Assembly: GCA_045631885.1 (NCBI GenBank) | Contig: JAZQVN010000001.1 | Span: 1-56,131, forward strand | Length of the DNA stretch: 56,131 nt | Source: CAJOLV01 sp045631885 | GTDB taxonomy: Bacteria; Bacillota_I; Bacilli_A; RFN20; CAG-826 | Direction: 5' to 3' | In this document: positions 26,460-35,226 of the stretch, piece after piece | How positions within the stretch are numbered: position 1 is the first letter of the stretch | How the letters are laid out: every line of letters starts with the position of its first letter | Position numbers and translations under genes: made by a program | Notes under the pieces: model-generated | What the model was told of the DNA's origin: nothing | What the model saw: the letters and a program-made list of their open reading frames with translations, nothing else | Databases searched by the model: none

Positions 26460-26781
26460 TGAAGAACAACCTCAGAAAACGGACCACCGCTTTCTTTTTA
26501 TATCGATAATATGTGCTCGCAGGATATAGGTCTTCCCACCAATACGGATAGTCTTGATAGAAATATTCGTTATTGATGAATAGCTTTTCTAAGGAGTCGA
26601 GTTGATCAAATGTCTCTTCAACCTTTTTAATAAATAAGGCGTGCGAGTTCATATTCGGTTTACTTCCTGGGTCTTCCATCGCTAGGGTTTGACCAATTTC
26701 TTTCTTCGATTCAAAGAAGCAATTAGCGATAACTTCCATCCTCCGATTTAGCACTTCCATTTGAGTTTTATTCGTAAACAT
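26449..26781 (-). CDS. First gene of the Tad-like operon, unknown
   Basis: 110 aa from the ATG at 26781, which has AGGAGG nine bases ahead; the frame is open to 26832 through the promoter region. The product is helical, rich in charged and aromatic residues (FINNEYFYQDYPYWWEDLYP), with no signal peptide or membrane helix, so it is probably cytoplasmic. I recognise no family. It sits directly behind the 20-nt leader shared with the gene at 36082-36471. Confidence 0.7.
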   Translation of the reverse strand: MFTNKTQMEVLNRRMEVIANCFFESKKEIGQTLAMEDPGSKPNMNSHALFIKKVEETFDQLDSLEKLFINNEYFYQDYPYWWEDLYPASTYYRYKKKAVVRFLRLFFNET

Positions 26782-26789
26782 GCATTTTT

Positions 26790-26815
26790 GCCTCCTAATA
26801 TATATGCGAAAAAAT
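26790..26815 (-). promoter_or_regulatory. Shared leader with competence-box-like element (copy A)
   Basis: On the minus strand TCGCATATATATTAGGAGGC (26809-26790) is identical over 20 bases to 36497-36478. Upstream is a T run, giving TTTTTTCGCATA. TTCGCATA differs at two of eight positions from the TACGAATA box bound by ComX-type sigma factors. If it acts as the -10, transcription would start just before the AGGAGG, leaving the ribosome site intact. Confidence 0.5.
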
Positions 26816-26926
26816 CGGGTGTTTTGTCGCAAAAAAAGTGAAATTTTTTTAAATTTTTTATTTTGGAATTTCCATTATTACTATGTAATAAAAATTTTTC
26901 ATTTTTTGGCAAAAAGTAAATTTTTG

Positions 26927-26954
26927 TTAACATTTTCTGTCGCATTCATATAAT
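26927..26954 (+). promoter_or_regulatory. Promoter of the guanylate kinase-like gene
   Basis: TTAACA (26927-26932), 16 bases, TATAAT (26949-26954). The start codon follows 18 bases later with AAAGGTAA between. The two-box promoter contrasts with the T-run box on the other strand. Confidence 0.6.
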
Positions 26955-26972
26955 TAAAACAAAGGTAACGAA

Positions 26973-27512
26973 ATGATTGTCTTAGCTGGTGCAAGTGCAA
27001 GCGGAAAAACCGAGGTAGCAAAAATCTTAGCTTCCAAATATGGCATTGTGAAAGCCATCACCACCACAACAAGAGATCTTCGCGTGGGGGAAGTTAACGG
27101 AAGAGATTATTTTTTCGTGAGCAAAGATGAATTCAAAAAGATGATTGAAGATGGCCGCTTTGTTGAACACACAATTTATAACGATAATTATTACGGTTCC
27201 ACTAAAGATCAAGTCGCTAAAAACAAATGTGTTGTTGTTGACCCAGCGGGTTTAAAAGCATATATCGCTCTTCACGATTCAAACATCATCACATTCTTCT
27301 TAGATTCCACAGAAAATACCCGCACAAAACGTATGCATATGCGTGGCGATGATGAAGAAAAGATTAAAAAAAGACTTATCCATGATAGAGAAGCCTTTAA
27401 AGAAGAGAATATTCCACCAGTCGATTTCCATGTTGATTCAGAAATTGATGGGGTAGAAAGAGTTGCGGACGAGATATATCGTATTTATCAAGAACAAATG
27501 GCCAAAAGATAA
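26973..27512 (+). CDS. Guanylate kinase-family protein
   Basis: 179 aa. P-loop GASASGKTEVAK (6-17) and the GMP-binding features TTTTRDLRVGEVNGRDYFFV and DNYYGSTKDQV mark the guanylate kinase fold, which converts GMP and ATP to GDP and ADP. It is about 20 residues shorter than standard Gmk and its P-loop departs from the usual GPSGVGKST, so it could be a paralog with altered substrate. Its end overlaps the hflX end by 25 nt, tail to tail. Confidence 0.82.
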   Translation: MIVLAGASASGKTEVAKILASKYGIVKAITTTTRDLRVGEVNGRDYFFVSKDEFKKMIEDGRFVEHTIYNDNYYGSTKDQVAKNKCVVVDPAGLKAYIALHDSNIITFFLDSTENTRTKRMHMRGDDEEKIKKRLIHDREAFKEENIPPVDFHVDSEIDGVERVADEIYRIYQEQMAKR

Positions 27513-28762
27513 TCGTATTTGTGCTTTGTTCGAGGATTTAAATAAGCGGTGCATTGGTAACCGTTTTTATTTTTGATTGATTTAATTACATAGTTATCGC
27601 CACAAAAAGCACCATAGTCTTCACTGAATGGAAATTCTAGTTCCACCATTTCCCAATCTTTTGATATACCCGCGCAAATGAAGCGATACACATCAATTAT
27701 TTCTTCTTGTTTGATAAGAGTGGTGTACATTTCATTATCATTTAATAAACGATTCAAACTTCTGTTTGTCGCATCGCATTTGTTATATAAATATATAACC
27801 GGAATATCTTTAACACCAATTTCATCGAGAATTTGATTAGTTATTTCAATATGCTTTTCGTAATTTTCGTTTGAAAAGTCCACGACATGAATTAATAAAT
27901 CCGCCTCTTTGATTTCTTCTAACGTTGATTTAAAAGCCTCCACCAAGGTGGTTGGCAAATTAGAAATGAAACCAACTGTATCGGTGAGAAGGAACTTCAT
28001 ATAACCATACTTGTTAATCTCTCTCGTTGTGGTTTCAAGAGTGGCAAAAAGCTGATTCTTCACTAGTGTTGTTTTTTCATTATGTGAAAAATCCATTAAT
28101 GCATTAATTAATGTGGATTTACCAGAGTTTGTATATCCGACAATCGCCACTTTGGGGATTGGGTTATTATTTCTTTTTTGACGAGAATTCTTTCTTGCTA
28201 ATTTGATTTTTTCTAGTTCTTTCTTTTTAGAATCAATCAATAGATTGATATGTCTTTTATCTAAGCTGATTTTCTTTTCACCACTGCCCTTGTTATGCAT
28301 TCCGCCACCAGAAGTGACTTGTGAAAAAGCGCCTTCTCGATCAATTAAATGGTTTTTGCTCCAAGTTAAAGTCGCAATATCAACTTGTAATTTAGCTTCT
28401 TTACTATTCGCGTTATTCTCAAAGATTTTTAAAATGACAAAAGTTCTATCAACCACTTCTAAATCAAAGAACTTCTTTAGATTTGCTCTTTGAGTTCCTG
28501 ATAAGTCAAAGTTTGTAGCGATAATTAAATTATCTTTTAATTCTGGATTATCATTAATATGGGCATAAACTTCCGCTTTGGTGTCTTGCAAAAAGCCACT
28601 ACCGACATATGTCGCAGTGTTCACTATGTTCACATTTTGTGTCGTGGCGAATAATATTTGATATCCAGCAGTTAAACATAAAGAAACGAATTCTTGTAAA
28701 TATACAAAATCCTTATCTTTACTTGTATCAGAGATAATTACAACGTGAGTTTTATTGTCCAT
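27488..28762 (-). CDS. hflX: Ribosome-associated GTPase HflX
   Basis: 424 aa, a normal length. The HflX N-terminal domain (SGTQRANLKKFFDLEVVDR, residues about 65-85) leads through a helical linker with GSGEKKISLDKR to the GTPase domain: G1 GYTNSGKST, G3 DTVGFI, G4 NKCD. HflX splits stalled or stress-inactivated ribosomes. The start overlaps the SDR stop by 11 nt. Confidence 0.94.
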   Translation of the reverse strand: MDNKTHVVIISDTSKDKDFVYLQEFVSLCLTAGYQILFATTQNVNIVNTATYVGSGFLQDTKAEVYAHINDNPELKDNLIIATNFDLSGTQRANLKKFFDLEVVDRTFVILKIFENNANSKEAKLQVDIATLTWSKNHLIDREGAFSQVTSGGGMHNKGSGEKKISLDKRHINLLIDSKKKELEKIKLARKNSRQKRNNNPIPKVAIVGYTNSGKSTLINALMDFSHNEKTTLVKNQLFATLETTTREINKYGYMKFLLTDTVGFISNLPTTLVEAFKSTLEEIKEADLLIHVVDFSNENYEKHIEITNQILDEIGVKDIPVIYLYNKCDATNRSLNRLLNDNEMYTTLIKQEEIIDVYRFICAGISKDWEMVELEFPFSEDYGAFCGDNYVIKSIKNKNGYQCTAYLNPRTKHKYDYLLAICS

Positions 28763-29660
28763 ACAGATATGTTTTTATTATATCGAATCCATCTTCGATT
28801 ATTTCTGGATAAATATATTTTACTTTGAAATAGCCTTTCTTTGGTAAACCTTCCGCGGCAAATAAATGTCTTGGACGATAATAATCACCATTCGCCGCTA
28901 AATCGGATAATAATTTACAAGCCGATAAAGCTCCTTCTTCAGCGGTATTTGTAAATAGTTTAATCCATCCAACCGCTATTGGTCTAAACCAATTTGGAAA
29001 ACTAGAGAATAAATTAGTCGCTGCTACACCCGGTTCACAAAGTAGATATTTCACATGAACATTTCGATTTAAATCTCGATAATGAACATATAAATTTGAA
29101 CAGCATAATTTCGATAAAGAATAATCTCTCCAACCACCCATTTCTCCATAAATAAATTTATCCTTATCTTTGTATTTCCATTTAAAAGAAGCTAGCGATC
29201 CTTGAACGATTATTCTTCTTTCTTCTTCGCTTTTTTCAATTAAAGGTTGGAGTTTATCTACTAACGATAAAGCACCTAAAAAGTTTGTTTTATAGGCTAA
29301 AGAAATGTGGAGTTCATCGACTTTTTGTTTTGGTAATAAAATCCCCGCATTAAGGACAAGCGCGTAAAAATCAGAATATTTATCTTTGATAACTTTAGCA
29401 AAATTATCTACTGAATCAAAATCAGATTGGTCATAAATAACTATTTCAATGTTGGGGTTACCAGTTTCTTTAATGAGTTTTTCTTTGGCTAATTCCGCTC
29501 TACTTTGATTACGGCAAGCCATCACTAATCTCGCACCTTTAAGTAAAGCAAAACGAGAGATATAATAACCTAACCCACTATTTGCCCCCGTGACAATGAC
29601 TAACTTGCCATCTATACCTCTTAACGAGTTAATGTACTTATTAAACTTACTCTTCCTCAT
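28752..29660 (-). CDS. Short-chain dehydrogenase/reductase
   Basis: 302 aa. NAD(P)-binding TGANSGLGYYIS near the N-terminus (about residue 20), NAG motif LNAGILLP, catalytic Ser in VQGSLAS and YSLSK with Tyr and Lys. The length and the layout resemble retinol/WW-oxidoreductase-like SDRs, which act on lipid-like alcohols, but the substrate cannot be named. It overlaps the CorC-like gene by 14 nt and hflX by 11 nt. Confidence 0.9.
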   Translation of the reverse strand: MRKSKFNKYINSLRGIDGKLVIVTGANSGLGYYISRFALLKGARLVMACRNQSRAELAKEKLIKETGNPNIEIVIYDQSDFDSVDNFAKVIKDKYSDFYALVLNAGILLPKQKVDELHISLAYKTNFLGALSLVDKLQPLIEKSEEERRIIVQGSLASFKWKYKDKDKFIYGEMGGWRDYSLSKLCCSNLYVHYRDLNRNVHVKYLLCEPGVAATNLFSSFPNWFRPIAVGWIKLFTNTAEEGALSACKLLSDLAANGDYYRPRHLFAAEGLPKKGYFKVKYIYPEIIEDGFDIIKTYLYGQ

Positions 29661-30900
29661 CTTCGTATTTTAAATCTGTAATTTTAAGTTTTTGAACTGT
29701 GAATTCGTCAGCGAATAATACTTTAAATTGATATCTTTCCGCAAAGACAAATTCATCGCCTGTTTTTGCAAATCTATCTAATATTTCCTGGCATAAACCA
29801 CCGACTGTGGAATAGTCAGTTTCAAATTCTTCTTCATAACCAATTAACGCAAAGAAGTCATCGAGGTTCATTGAACCATCAACGATATAAACACCATTTC
29901 CTTCATCAGAGAATTCTTCTTCAATTTCATCTGTTTCATCAAAGATGTCTCCAACGATTTCTTCTAATACGTCTTCCATGGTGATAATACCTTCAGTGCC
30001 ACCGTATTCATCAACAACCACTGCGATATGAACTTTTGTGGATTTAAATTCTTCTAATAAATCTAGGATTTGATGGTTACGAGGAATGAATAATGGTTTG
30101 TAGCATAAAGACATGACATCGATCTTTTCGCCTTTTAAAACCGCGCGTAAAAGCGATTTAATAGGCAAAACACCGATAATATTATCAATTGTCTCTTCAT
30201 AAACTGGAATTCTTGAGTGGACGAATATCTCTCCATCTTTAAGAATTTCTTCAATATCGTCTTCGATATTAATCGCGAAGACATCCACACGAGGAGTCAT
30301 GATTTCATAAGCTTGGATATCGTTTAAATCAATCGCACTTCTCACTAATTCCGCTTCGCCTTCTTCAAGCATGCCTTTTTCTTCAATCGTGTCGACCATT
30401 TCAGTTAAGACTTCTTCATCGATAATATCTTCTTCGACAGATTTTTTTCTAAAGAGTTTAGAAATTAAAACGAATAATTTAGAAATTGGATAAGCAAAGA
30501 TGAAAATATATTTACTAATTTGAACCGGATAAGCAAAGGCTAATGCTAAAGAATAATTAAATCTCTTAGCGATGGCTTTTGGTAAGAATTCACAGAAAAC
30601 GATGACAAATCCACCGAAGGCAAATGAAATCCATGCTTCGATACCTAATAAAATACCTAATAATGTGACGAATGATGAAGCGACAATGTTAACAACGTTG
30701 TTGCCAAATAAGACAGAAGAGATTGACCATTCATAATCTTGAGCAATCTTTAACGCTAAAGCGGCTTTCTTATTGCCGTCTTCCGACGCTTTTTTAAGTC
30801 TTTCTTGATCGACCATGCCATAGACTAAATCGCTCGCTGAAAAGAAAGCGCTTAAGATAGCCATAACGATTACGATGATTAAATATAGTAGCCACTGCAT
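29647..30900 (-). CDS. CNNM/CorC (HlyC) family membrane protein, copy 2
   Basis: 417 aa. DUF21 domain with about four helices (1-140), a linker rich in Glu, a CBS pair (about 200-330, TPRVDVFAI and VHIAVVVDEYGGTEGIITMEDVLEE) and a C-terminal CorC/HlyC transporter-associated domain (about 345-405). Family members are linked to magnesium or cobalt transport. It is one base behind its paralog and shares its domain order; the end of this copy has the CorC_HlyC domain that the other lacks. Confidence 0.9.
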   Translation of the reverse strand: MQWLLYLIIVIVMAILSAFFSASDLVYGMVDQERLKKASEDGNKKAALALKIAQDYEWSISSVLFGNNVVNIVASSFVTLLGILLGIEAWISFAFGGFVIVFCEFLPKAIAKRFNYSLALAFAYPVQISKYIFIFAYPISKLFVLISKLFRKKSVEEDIIDEEVLTEMVDTIEEKGMLEEGEAELVRSAIDLNDIQAYEIMTPRVDVFAINIEDDIEEILKDGEIFVHSRIPVYEETIDNIIGVLPIKSLLRAVLKGEKIDVMSLCYKPLFIPRNHQILDLLEEFKSTKVHIAVVVDEYGGTEGIITMEDVLEEIVGDIFDETDEIEEEFSDEGNGVYIVDGSMNLDDFFALIGYEEEFETDYSTVGGLCQEILDRFAKTGDEFVFAERYQFKVLFADEFTVQKLKITDLKYEDEEE

Positions 30901-30901
30901 A

Positions 30902-31930
30902 TTACTTCTTCCTCACTTTCGGAGAAGATTCAGCAATATCGCTGACTAATTCTTCTAAAACATCTTCCATCGTCACCATGCCGATGATTTTATCATTATT
31001 ATCTTTAACTAACGCTAAATGTGTGTGATTCTTTTTAAAGCCATTAAATAAGTCATCGATCATGATGTCTGGTGTGACAAAATATGGCTTTTGCAAAATG
31101 GAGTTAATGGAGACATGTGGGTCTTCATATACTTCTTTAAAGTATGTTTTTATGTGCAAAACACCGATAAAATTATCAAAATCCTTTTCATAAATAGGAA
31201 TTCTTGAATATTTGCAATCGATTAATTTTGCTTTGATTTGTTCATTGGTTAAACCGTGTATATCAATCGCATAAATCTTATTTCTCGGCGTTAAAACTTC
31301 TTTGACGTTCGTATCGACAAAGTCTAACGCGGATTGAATGATTTCACTTTGTTCTTCATCTAAAATTCCTTCATCAGAAACTTTCTCAACAATATTCTCA
31401 AAGTCTTCTTCAGTGAACTCTTCTTCTTTCTTCACTCTCACCATTTTTTCAAATAACTTAATTAATCCTTCAAATAATAAAGTAAGAGGGATGATATATG
31501 TTAATATCCAGTTTAAAGCATAAATGACATGGGCCACTCCAAAGGAGATGGTATCTGGAATAGCTTTAGCGATTGTTTTTGGTAATGCATCGCCTAATAA
31601 GTACACAGCAAAAGACATGATGATGGAGGAAATCAAACCAACCCAAGCATCATCAATGATGCCATTAAAATAGCGCAAGAACAAAATAGTCGATAACGTA
31701 GATATCGTAATCGCAGCAATATTGTTTCCAATTAATATAGTGGTTAATGAACGATCAAACTTATCACAAATCTTTAAAAGCAACTTGGCAGTTCTACTAC
31801 CATCATCGGCTTTGATTTGAATTTTGAAACGGTTGCAGCAGGATAATGCTGTTTCACTTGCGGAAAAGAAAAAGTGAAATAACAAACAAATTCCAATAAT
31901 AATCCACGATATAGGATCAGGAATATCCAT
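30902..31930 (-). CDS. CNNM/CorC (HlyC) family membrane protein, copy 1
   Basis: 342 aa from the ATG at 31930 (AAAGGAAG upstream; the frame is open to 31975). DUF21 with about four helices, including FHFFFSASETALSCCNRF, then a CBS pair (LTPRNKIYAIDI; THLALVKDNNDKIIGMVTMEDVLEELV). The protein ends right after the second CBS motif, so the C-terminal CorC_HlyC domain is missing. It may form a heterodimer with the longer paralog that follows. Confidence 0.88.
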   Translation of the reverse strand: MDIPDPISWIIIGICLLFHFFFSASETALSCCNRFKIQIKADDGSRTAKLLLKICDKFDRSLTTILIGNNIAAITISTLSTILFLRYFNGIIDDAWVGLISSIIMSFAVYLLGDALPKTIAKAIPDTISFGVAHVIYALNWILTYIIPLTLLFEGLIKLFEKMVRVKKEEEFTEEDFENIVEKVSDEGILDEEQSEIIQSALDFVDTNVKEVLTPRNKIYAIDIHGLTNEQIKAKLIDCKYSRIPIYEKDFDNFIGVLHIKTYFKEVYEDPHVSINSILQKPYFVTPDIMIDDLFNGFKKNHTHLALVKDNNDKIIGMVTMEDVLEELVSDIAESSPKVRKK

Positions 31931-32064
31931 TAAGCAACCACTTCCTTTCTGTATTACGAGAAATGAATATATCATATATACATTAGTTTATCAACGTACA
32001 CATACGTGGAGATAAAGAAAAGGTATGCAATGCATACCTTAACTTTTTTTATCAACTGAGAGAA

Positions 32065-33654
32065 TTATTTCTTTTCAGATTTGCGGGCTTTCATTTCCGC
32101 TTTTAATTCTTTGATCCAGTTAACTGTGCCGATTTCACCTTGTTCAAGGCCATCTTTCTCCATGACGTCTTGGATGAGTTGTTTACATCTTCTAACGGAT
32201 AAAGCAGATTTGACTTTGAAGACTAATGGGATTTCAGCATAGATTGATTTTTCAGAAGCATCTTGAACTGGGATTGGAGAATCACGATAGTCATCTGGAT
32301 TGAGGGCGAAGTATAACTTCAAGCTCTTACCGGCAACTGTCAATTTGATGTATGTTTTGCGGTGTAAGCGGAATGTATCGCCTGCGGAGCTAACACGTGA
32401 TTTGACACCCCATGATAAGATTTCATTCTTTAATTCGCTGTATAATTCTTGTAATTCTTTATCAGAATCTAAGAGTCTTTCTTCGAAAGGAATGCGAACT
32501 ATGGGATTTTTTGGTTGTTTATCAACAACTGGAACTGGTGCTGGTGCTGGTTCTTCAACAACAGGAGCTGGTTCTTCTACGACTGGCTCTGGTTCAGGTT
32601 GTGGTTCAGGTTGTGGTTCTTCAGCTGGTGCTGGTTCTTCCTTAGGTTCTTCCTTTGGGGCTGGAGCTGGTTCTTGCTTTGGCTCTTCCTTTGGGGCTGG
32701 AGCTGGTGCTGGAACTGCACTTTGGATACCACCATTGAAGTATTGGACGATTAATGGTCCGCCGAATGTCGCACCAACGACACTGTGGTTATCGGTATGG
32801 CTATCATCACCAACGACGCCACCTTTACCGACGAGATTATTTCTATCTAATTCATCTCTAACGATTTCTCTGACGATGTCTTTGATAATCGCTGCTAAAG
32901 CTGTTGTACTTAAGCCACGTGGATCAACTTGATCATCTTCTGGTTCAGGTTGGAACACTGGTAATTCTTCTGGAACTGCCACTGGTTCTTCAACTGGTTG
33001 AGCTTCTTCTTCTGGTTCTGGAAGTTCTTCAGCTTGAACTTCTTCATCTTGAACAAGAGCAGCGCGGGAATATTTGATTCCTTTGAGAATGGCGATGAAT
33101 GCAAAGACTAAACATAAGACTGTGGTTAAGGCCATGCCTAATGTAAAGACAAAGCTTAAGATGTTCTTGTGGGAACCGATTAGGTAATCGATACATCCTT
33201 CGTAATAGACGCTTAATTTGTTGTAAACGACGTCTCTAATTGAAGTCACGAAATAAACATTATGGATTAAAACGGCACCACCGAAATAAGCGATGGCAAC
33301 ACCAAATAATGCTAATAACATGCCTAAAAGTTTTAAGCCGACTTTTTTCTTAATGGCGAATAAAGCGACAAAAATCATGACGAAGAACAATAAACCGAGA
33401 ATGAGTGAAACGAATAAGGACACAATAAACATAATGTCGATTGGGTATCTTTCAACTCCGGTAATTGGTCTACGGATGAATTCAATTGCTCTAGCGAACA
33501 TTTCTTTATTGAAATAGACTGTGCTTAAATAATTCCAAATATCAACTTTTAACGCTAACATTGGGAACAAGATCAAAAATGCTGCAAAGACTAATAGCAT
33601 CACTACCGCCAAAATAGTGAAAACTACAAATCCTTTTTTGTGAGGTTGTTTCAT
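32065..33654 (-). CDS. Four-helix membrane protein with Pro/Glu-rich spacer
   Basis: 529 aa. Four membrane helices (about 12-35, 72-100, 107-132, 165-190), an acidic Pro/Glu tract (about 200-240), a short helix and Gly-rich patch, a longer Pro/Ala/Glu/Gln repeat (about 318-385, units such as PAPAPKEEPKQE), then a compact C-terminal domain (395-529) with EILSWGVKSRVSSAG and KLTVAGKSLKLYFALNP. The last domain resembles small DUF5655-like folds, which is a guess. Function unknown. AAGGAGAAC lies before the ATG. Confidence 0.75.
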   Translation of the reverse strand: MKQPHKKGFVVFTILAVVMLLVFAAFLILFPMLALKVDIWNYLSTVYFNKEMFARAIEFIRRPITGVERYPIDIMFIVSLFVSLILGLLFFVMIFVALFAIKKKVGLKLLGMLLALFGVAIAYFGGAVLIHNVYFVTSIRDVVYNKLSVYYEGCIDYLIGSHKNILSFVFTLGMALTTVLCLVFAFIAILKGIKYSRAALVQDEEVQAEELPEPEEEAQPVEEPVAVPEELPVFQPEPEDDQVDPRGLSTTALAAIIKDIVREIVRDELDRNNLVGKGGVVGDDSHTDNHSVVGATFGGPLIVQYFNGGIQSAVPAPAPAPKEEPKQEPAPAPKEEPKEEPAPAEEPQPEPQPEPEPVVEEPAPVVEEPAPAPVPVVDKQPKNPIVRIPFEERLLDSDKELQELYSELKNEILSWGVKSRVSSAGDTFRLHRKTYIKLTVAGKSLKLYFALNPDDYRDSPIPVQDASEKSIYAEIPLVFKVKSALSVRRCKQLIQDVMEKDGLEQGEIGTVNWIKELKAEMKARKSEKK

Positions 33655-33784
33655 TTTAAAGTTCTCCTTACCTTATTTGATTTTATTCTATCGCACGCAT
33701 ACAGAAAAAAGAAACAAAAAAATGATTTTTTCGAAAAATACTGCAAAAATAGGCTTTTTTGCTGCAAAACCCCGTTATTTTCCA

Positions 33785-34648
33785 CTAGAAACCGGTGATT
33801 AGGCAGGTAATATAGCCGGAAATGAGGGCGATTATGAAGCTTATTCCAATAATTAAAAGTACGTTTTTTGCGGTCTTGATGTTTCTTAGTAAGAGCATCA
33901 TTCCTAGTCCAGAATTGACTAATAATCCAGCGAGAAGAGCTCCAAAAGATAACCCATTTGTGAGATATAATTCAGTAATTAAAAGACTAGATGCACAGTT
34001 TGGAATCAAACCGATGATCGACGCGAATAAAGGAGTGAGATATTTGTTCGTTGACAAGAAACTTGTGAAGTTTTCTTGACCGATAAAACCAATCACAAAT
34101 CCTATCACGAGGTTAATGATTAAGACATATGCAAATATTTGCAATGAGTGAATAAGTGGGTGAATGAAAAACTTATGAAGGTTGTTGTTTTCGTGATGAT
34201 GAATATGACAGTCATGGTCTTCTTCAACATGTTCTACCTCCACGACTTCTTGCTTTTTATAAATTAAATCGATTAAAAATCCCGCGACAAAACCAATCGC
34301 GAATTTTAACCCTATTAACGGAAGTATCATAATTGTCTTGTCGCTACCAGAAACAAGGATGGCAATAAAGGCTTCATCACTGCAACTGAGGAAGACTGCA
34401 CATAGAGTTCCAATCGTTATATATTTCTTGATATAGAGGTCCGCGCCTATCACGCTGGTACCGCATTGGGGGATTAATCCAAAGAGTGAACCAAATAACG
34501 GACCGAGCTTTTTTCTTTTGACAAGGAAGTTAGCTAATTGGTTATCAAAGAAAGCGATGATGACATGAATTAGGAAAACAAACAAAAAAATAAGCGCGCT
34601 GTCTTTTAAGGCATCAAGAGTGATATCTAACGCTTGTTCCCAAGTCAT
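33785..34648 (-). CDS. Putative heavy-metal exporter, ArsP_2/MntX-like, His-rich loop
   Basis: 287 aa, about ten membrane helices. The repeated GLIPQCGTSVIGADLY and GLIPNCASSLLITELY (one per half) are the mark of the putative metal-exporter family first called arsenic efflux. A central loop (about 145-160) is rich in His, Asp and Glu (DHDCHIHHHEN), suited to bind zinc, manganese or nickel. Its start overlaps the stop of the Fur-type regulator, so the two are one operon and the metal is likely the one sensed. Confidence 0.82.
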   Translation of the reverse strand: MTWEQALDITLDALKDSALIFLFVFLIHVIIAFFDNQLANFLVKRKKLGPLFGSLFGLIPQCGTSVIGADLYIKKYITIGTLCAVFLSCSDEAFIAILVSGSDKTIMILPLIGLKFAIGFVAGFLIDLIYKKQEVVEVEHVEEDHDCHIHHHENNNLHKFFIHPLIHSLQIFAYVLIINLVIGFVIGFIGQENFTSFLSTNKYLTPLFASIIGLIPNCASSLLITELYLTNGLSFGALLAGLLVNSGLGMMLLLRNIKTAKNVLLIIGISFIIALISGYITCLITGF

Positions 34649-35043
34649 TATTTATTTGCCTCCTGACACGCTTTACAGATTCCATATAAATTGACTTTAC
34701 TGACATCAACAGAAAAACCATGTTCATCCTCAATGTGTTTAACTAGATGATTGACTTCTTCACACTCTAAATGGAATAATCTACCACATTTCGTGCATAA
34801 CATATGGAAATGAGAATGTTCATTGCCATCTCCAACATATTGAAAACAGGCCGATGAGTTTCGGTCGATAACATATTTCTTCACTAATCCTTCTTCCACT
34901 AGTTGATCGACAATACGATAAATTGAGGCAAGAGGAACTTTGCCGTTTAATTCTTTTTCGATTTGTTCAATCGTCATGTGGCCATTTTGATTGGCTTTTA
35001 AGCAGTTGATAACTGTTAGTTTATTTTTTGTAATGTACTTCAT
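34648..35043 (-). CDS. Fur-family metalloregulator (Zur/PerR-like)
   Basis: 131 aa. Winged helix at 15-75 (TIEQIEKELNGKVPLASIYRIVDQLVEEGLV) and a dimerisation domain with structural zinc cysteines CTKCG and CKAC, plus a His-rich sensing segment DGNEHSHFHMLC. It represses its own metal operon through Fur boxes, two of which flank the promoter. Zinc sensing fits best with the exporter's His-rich loop, but PerR or Mur types are not excluded. Confidence 0.9.
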   Translation of the reverse strand: MKYITKNKLTVINCLKANQNGHMTIEQIEKELNGKVPLASIYRIVDQLVEEGLVKKYVIDRNSSACFQYVGDGNEHSHFHMLCTKCGRLFHLECEEVNHLVKHIEDEHGFSVDVSKVNLYGICKACQEANK

Positions 35044-35050
35044 AATAATT

Positions 35051-35120
35051 TAAGAACCATTCTCAAATATTATAAATATTATTAAAGATATTGCAAGATT
35101 GTTTTTGAGAATTATTCTCA
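35051..35120 (-). promoter_or_regulatory. Two Fur-type operators around the metal-operon promoter
   Basis: TGAGAATTATTCTCA (35106-35120) is a perfect 7-1-7 inverted repeat of the Fur/Zur box type. A second, weaker 7-1-7 copy is TAAGAACCATTCTCA (35051-35065). Between them on the minus strand lie TTGCAA and TATAAT with 16 bases between, so the weaker site sits over the start of transcription and the perfect one upstream. The divergent gpmA promoter is close to the perfect site. Confidence 0.75.
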
Positions 35121-35226
35121 TTTTATTTTCTTCATTGATTTTTCTTTGCCTTTATTAAGTTTTACTAGTAAAAATCGCTATAAAATTGCATACTAATATT
35201 AACCGATACAAAGAGAGGAAATATTC

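Noticed and set aside
32300..32932. 210-codon Gly/Ser/Ala-rich frame on the plus strand
   Set aside because: It is the complement shadow of the Pro/Glu-rich repeats of the minus-strand membrane protein.
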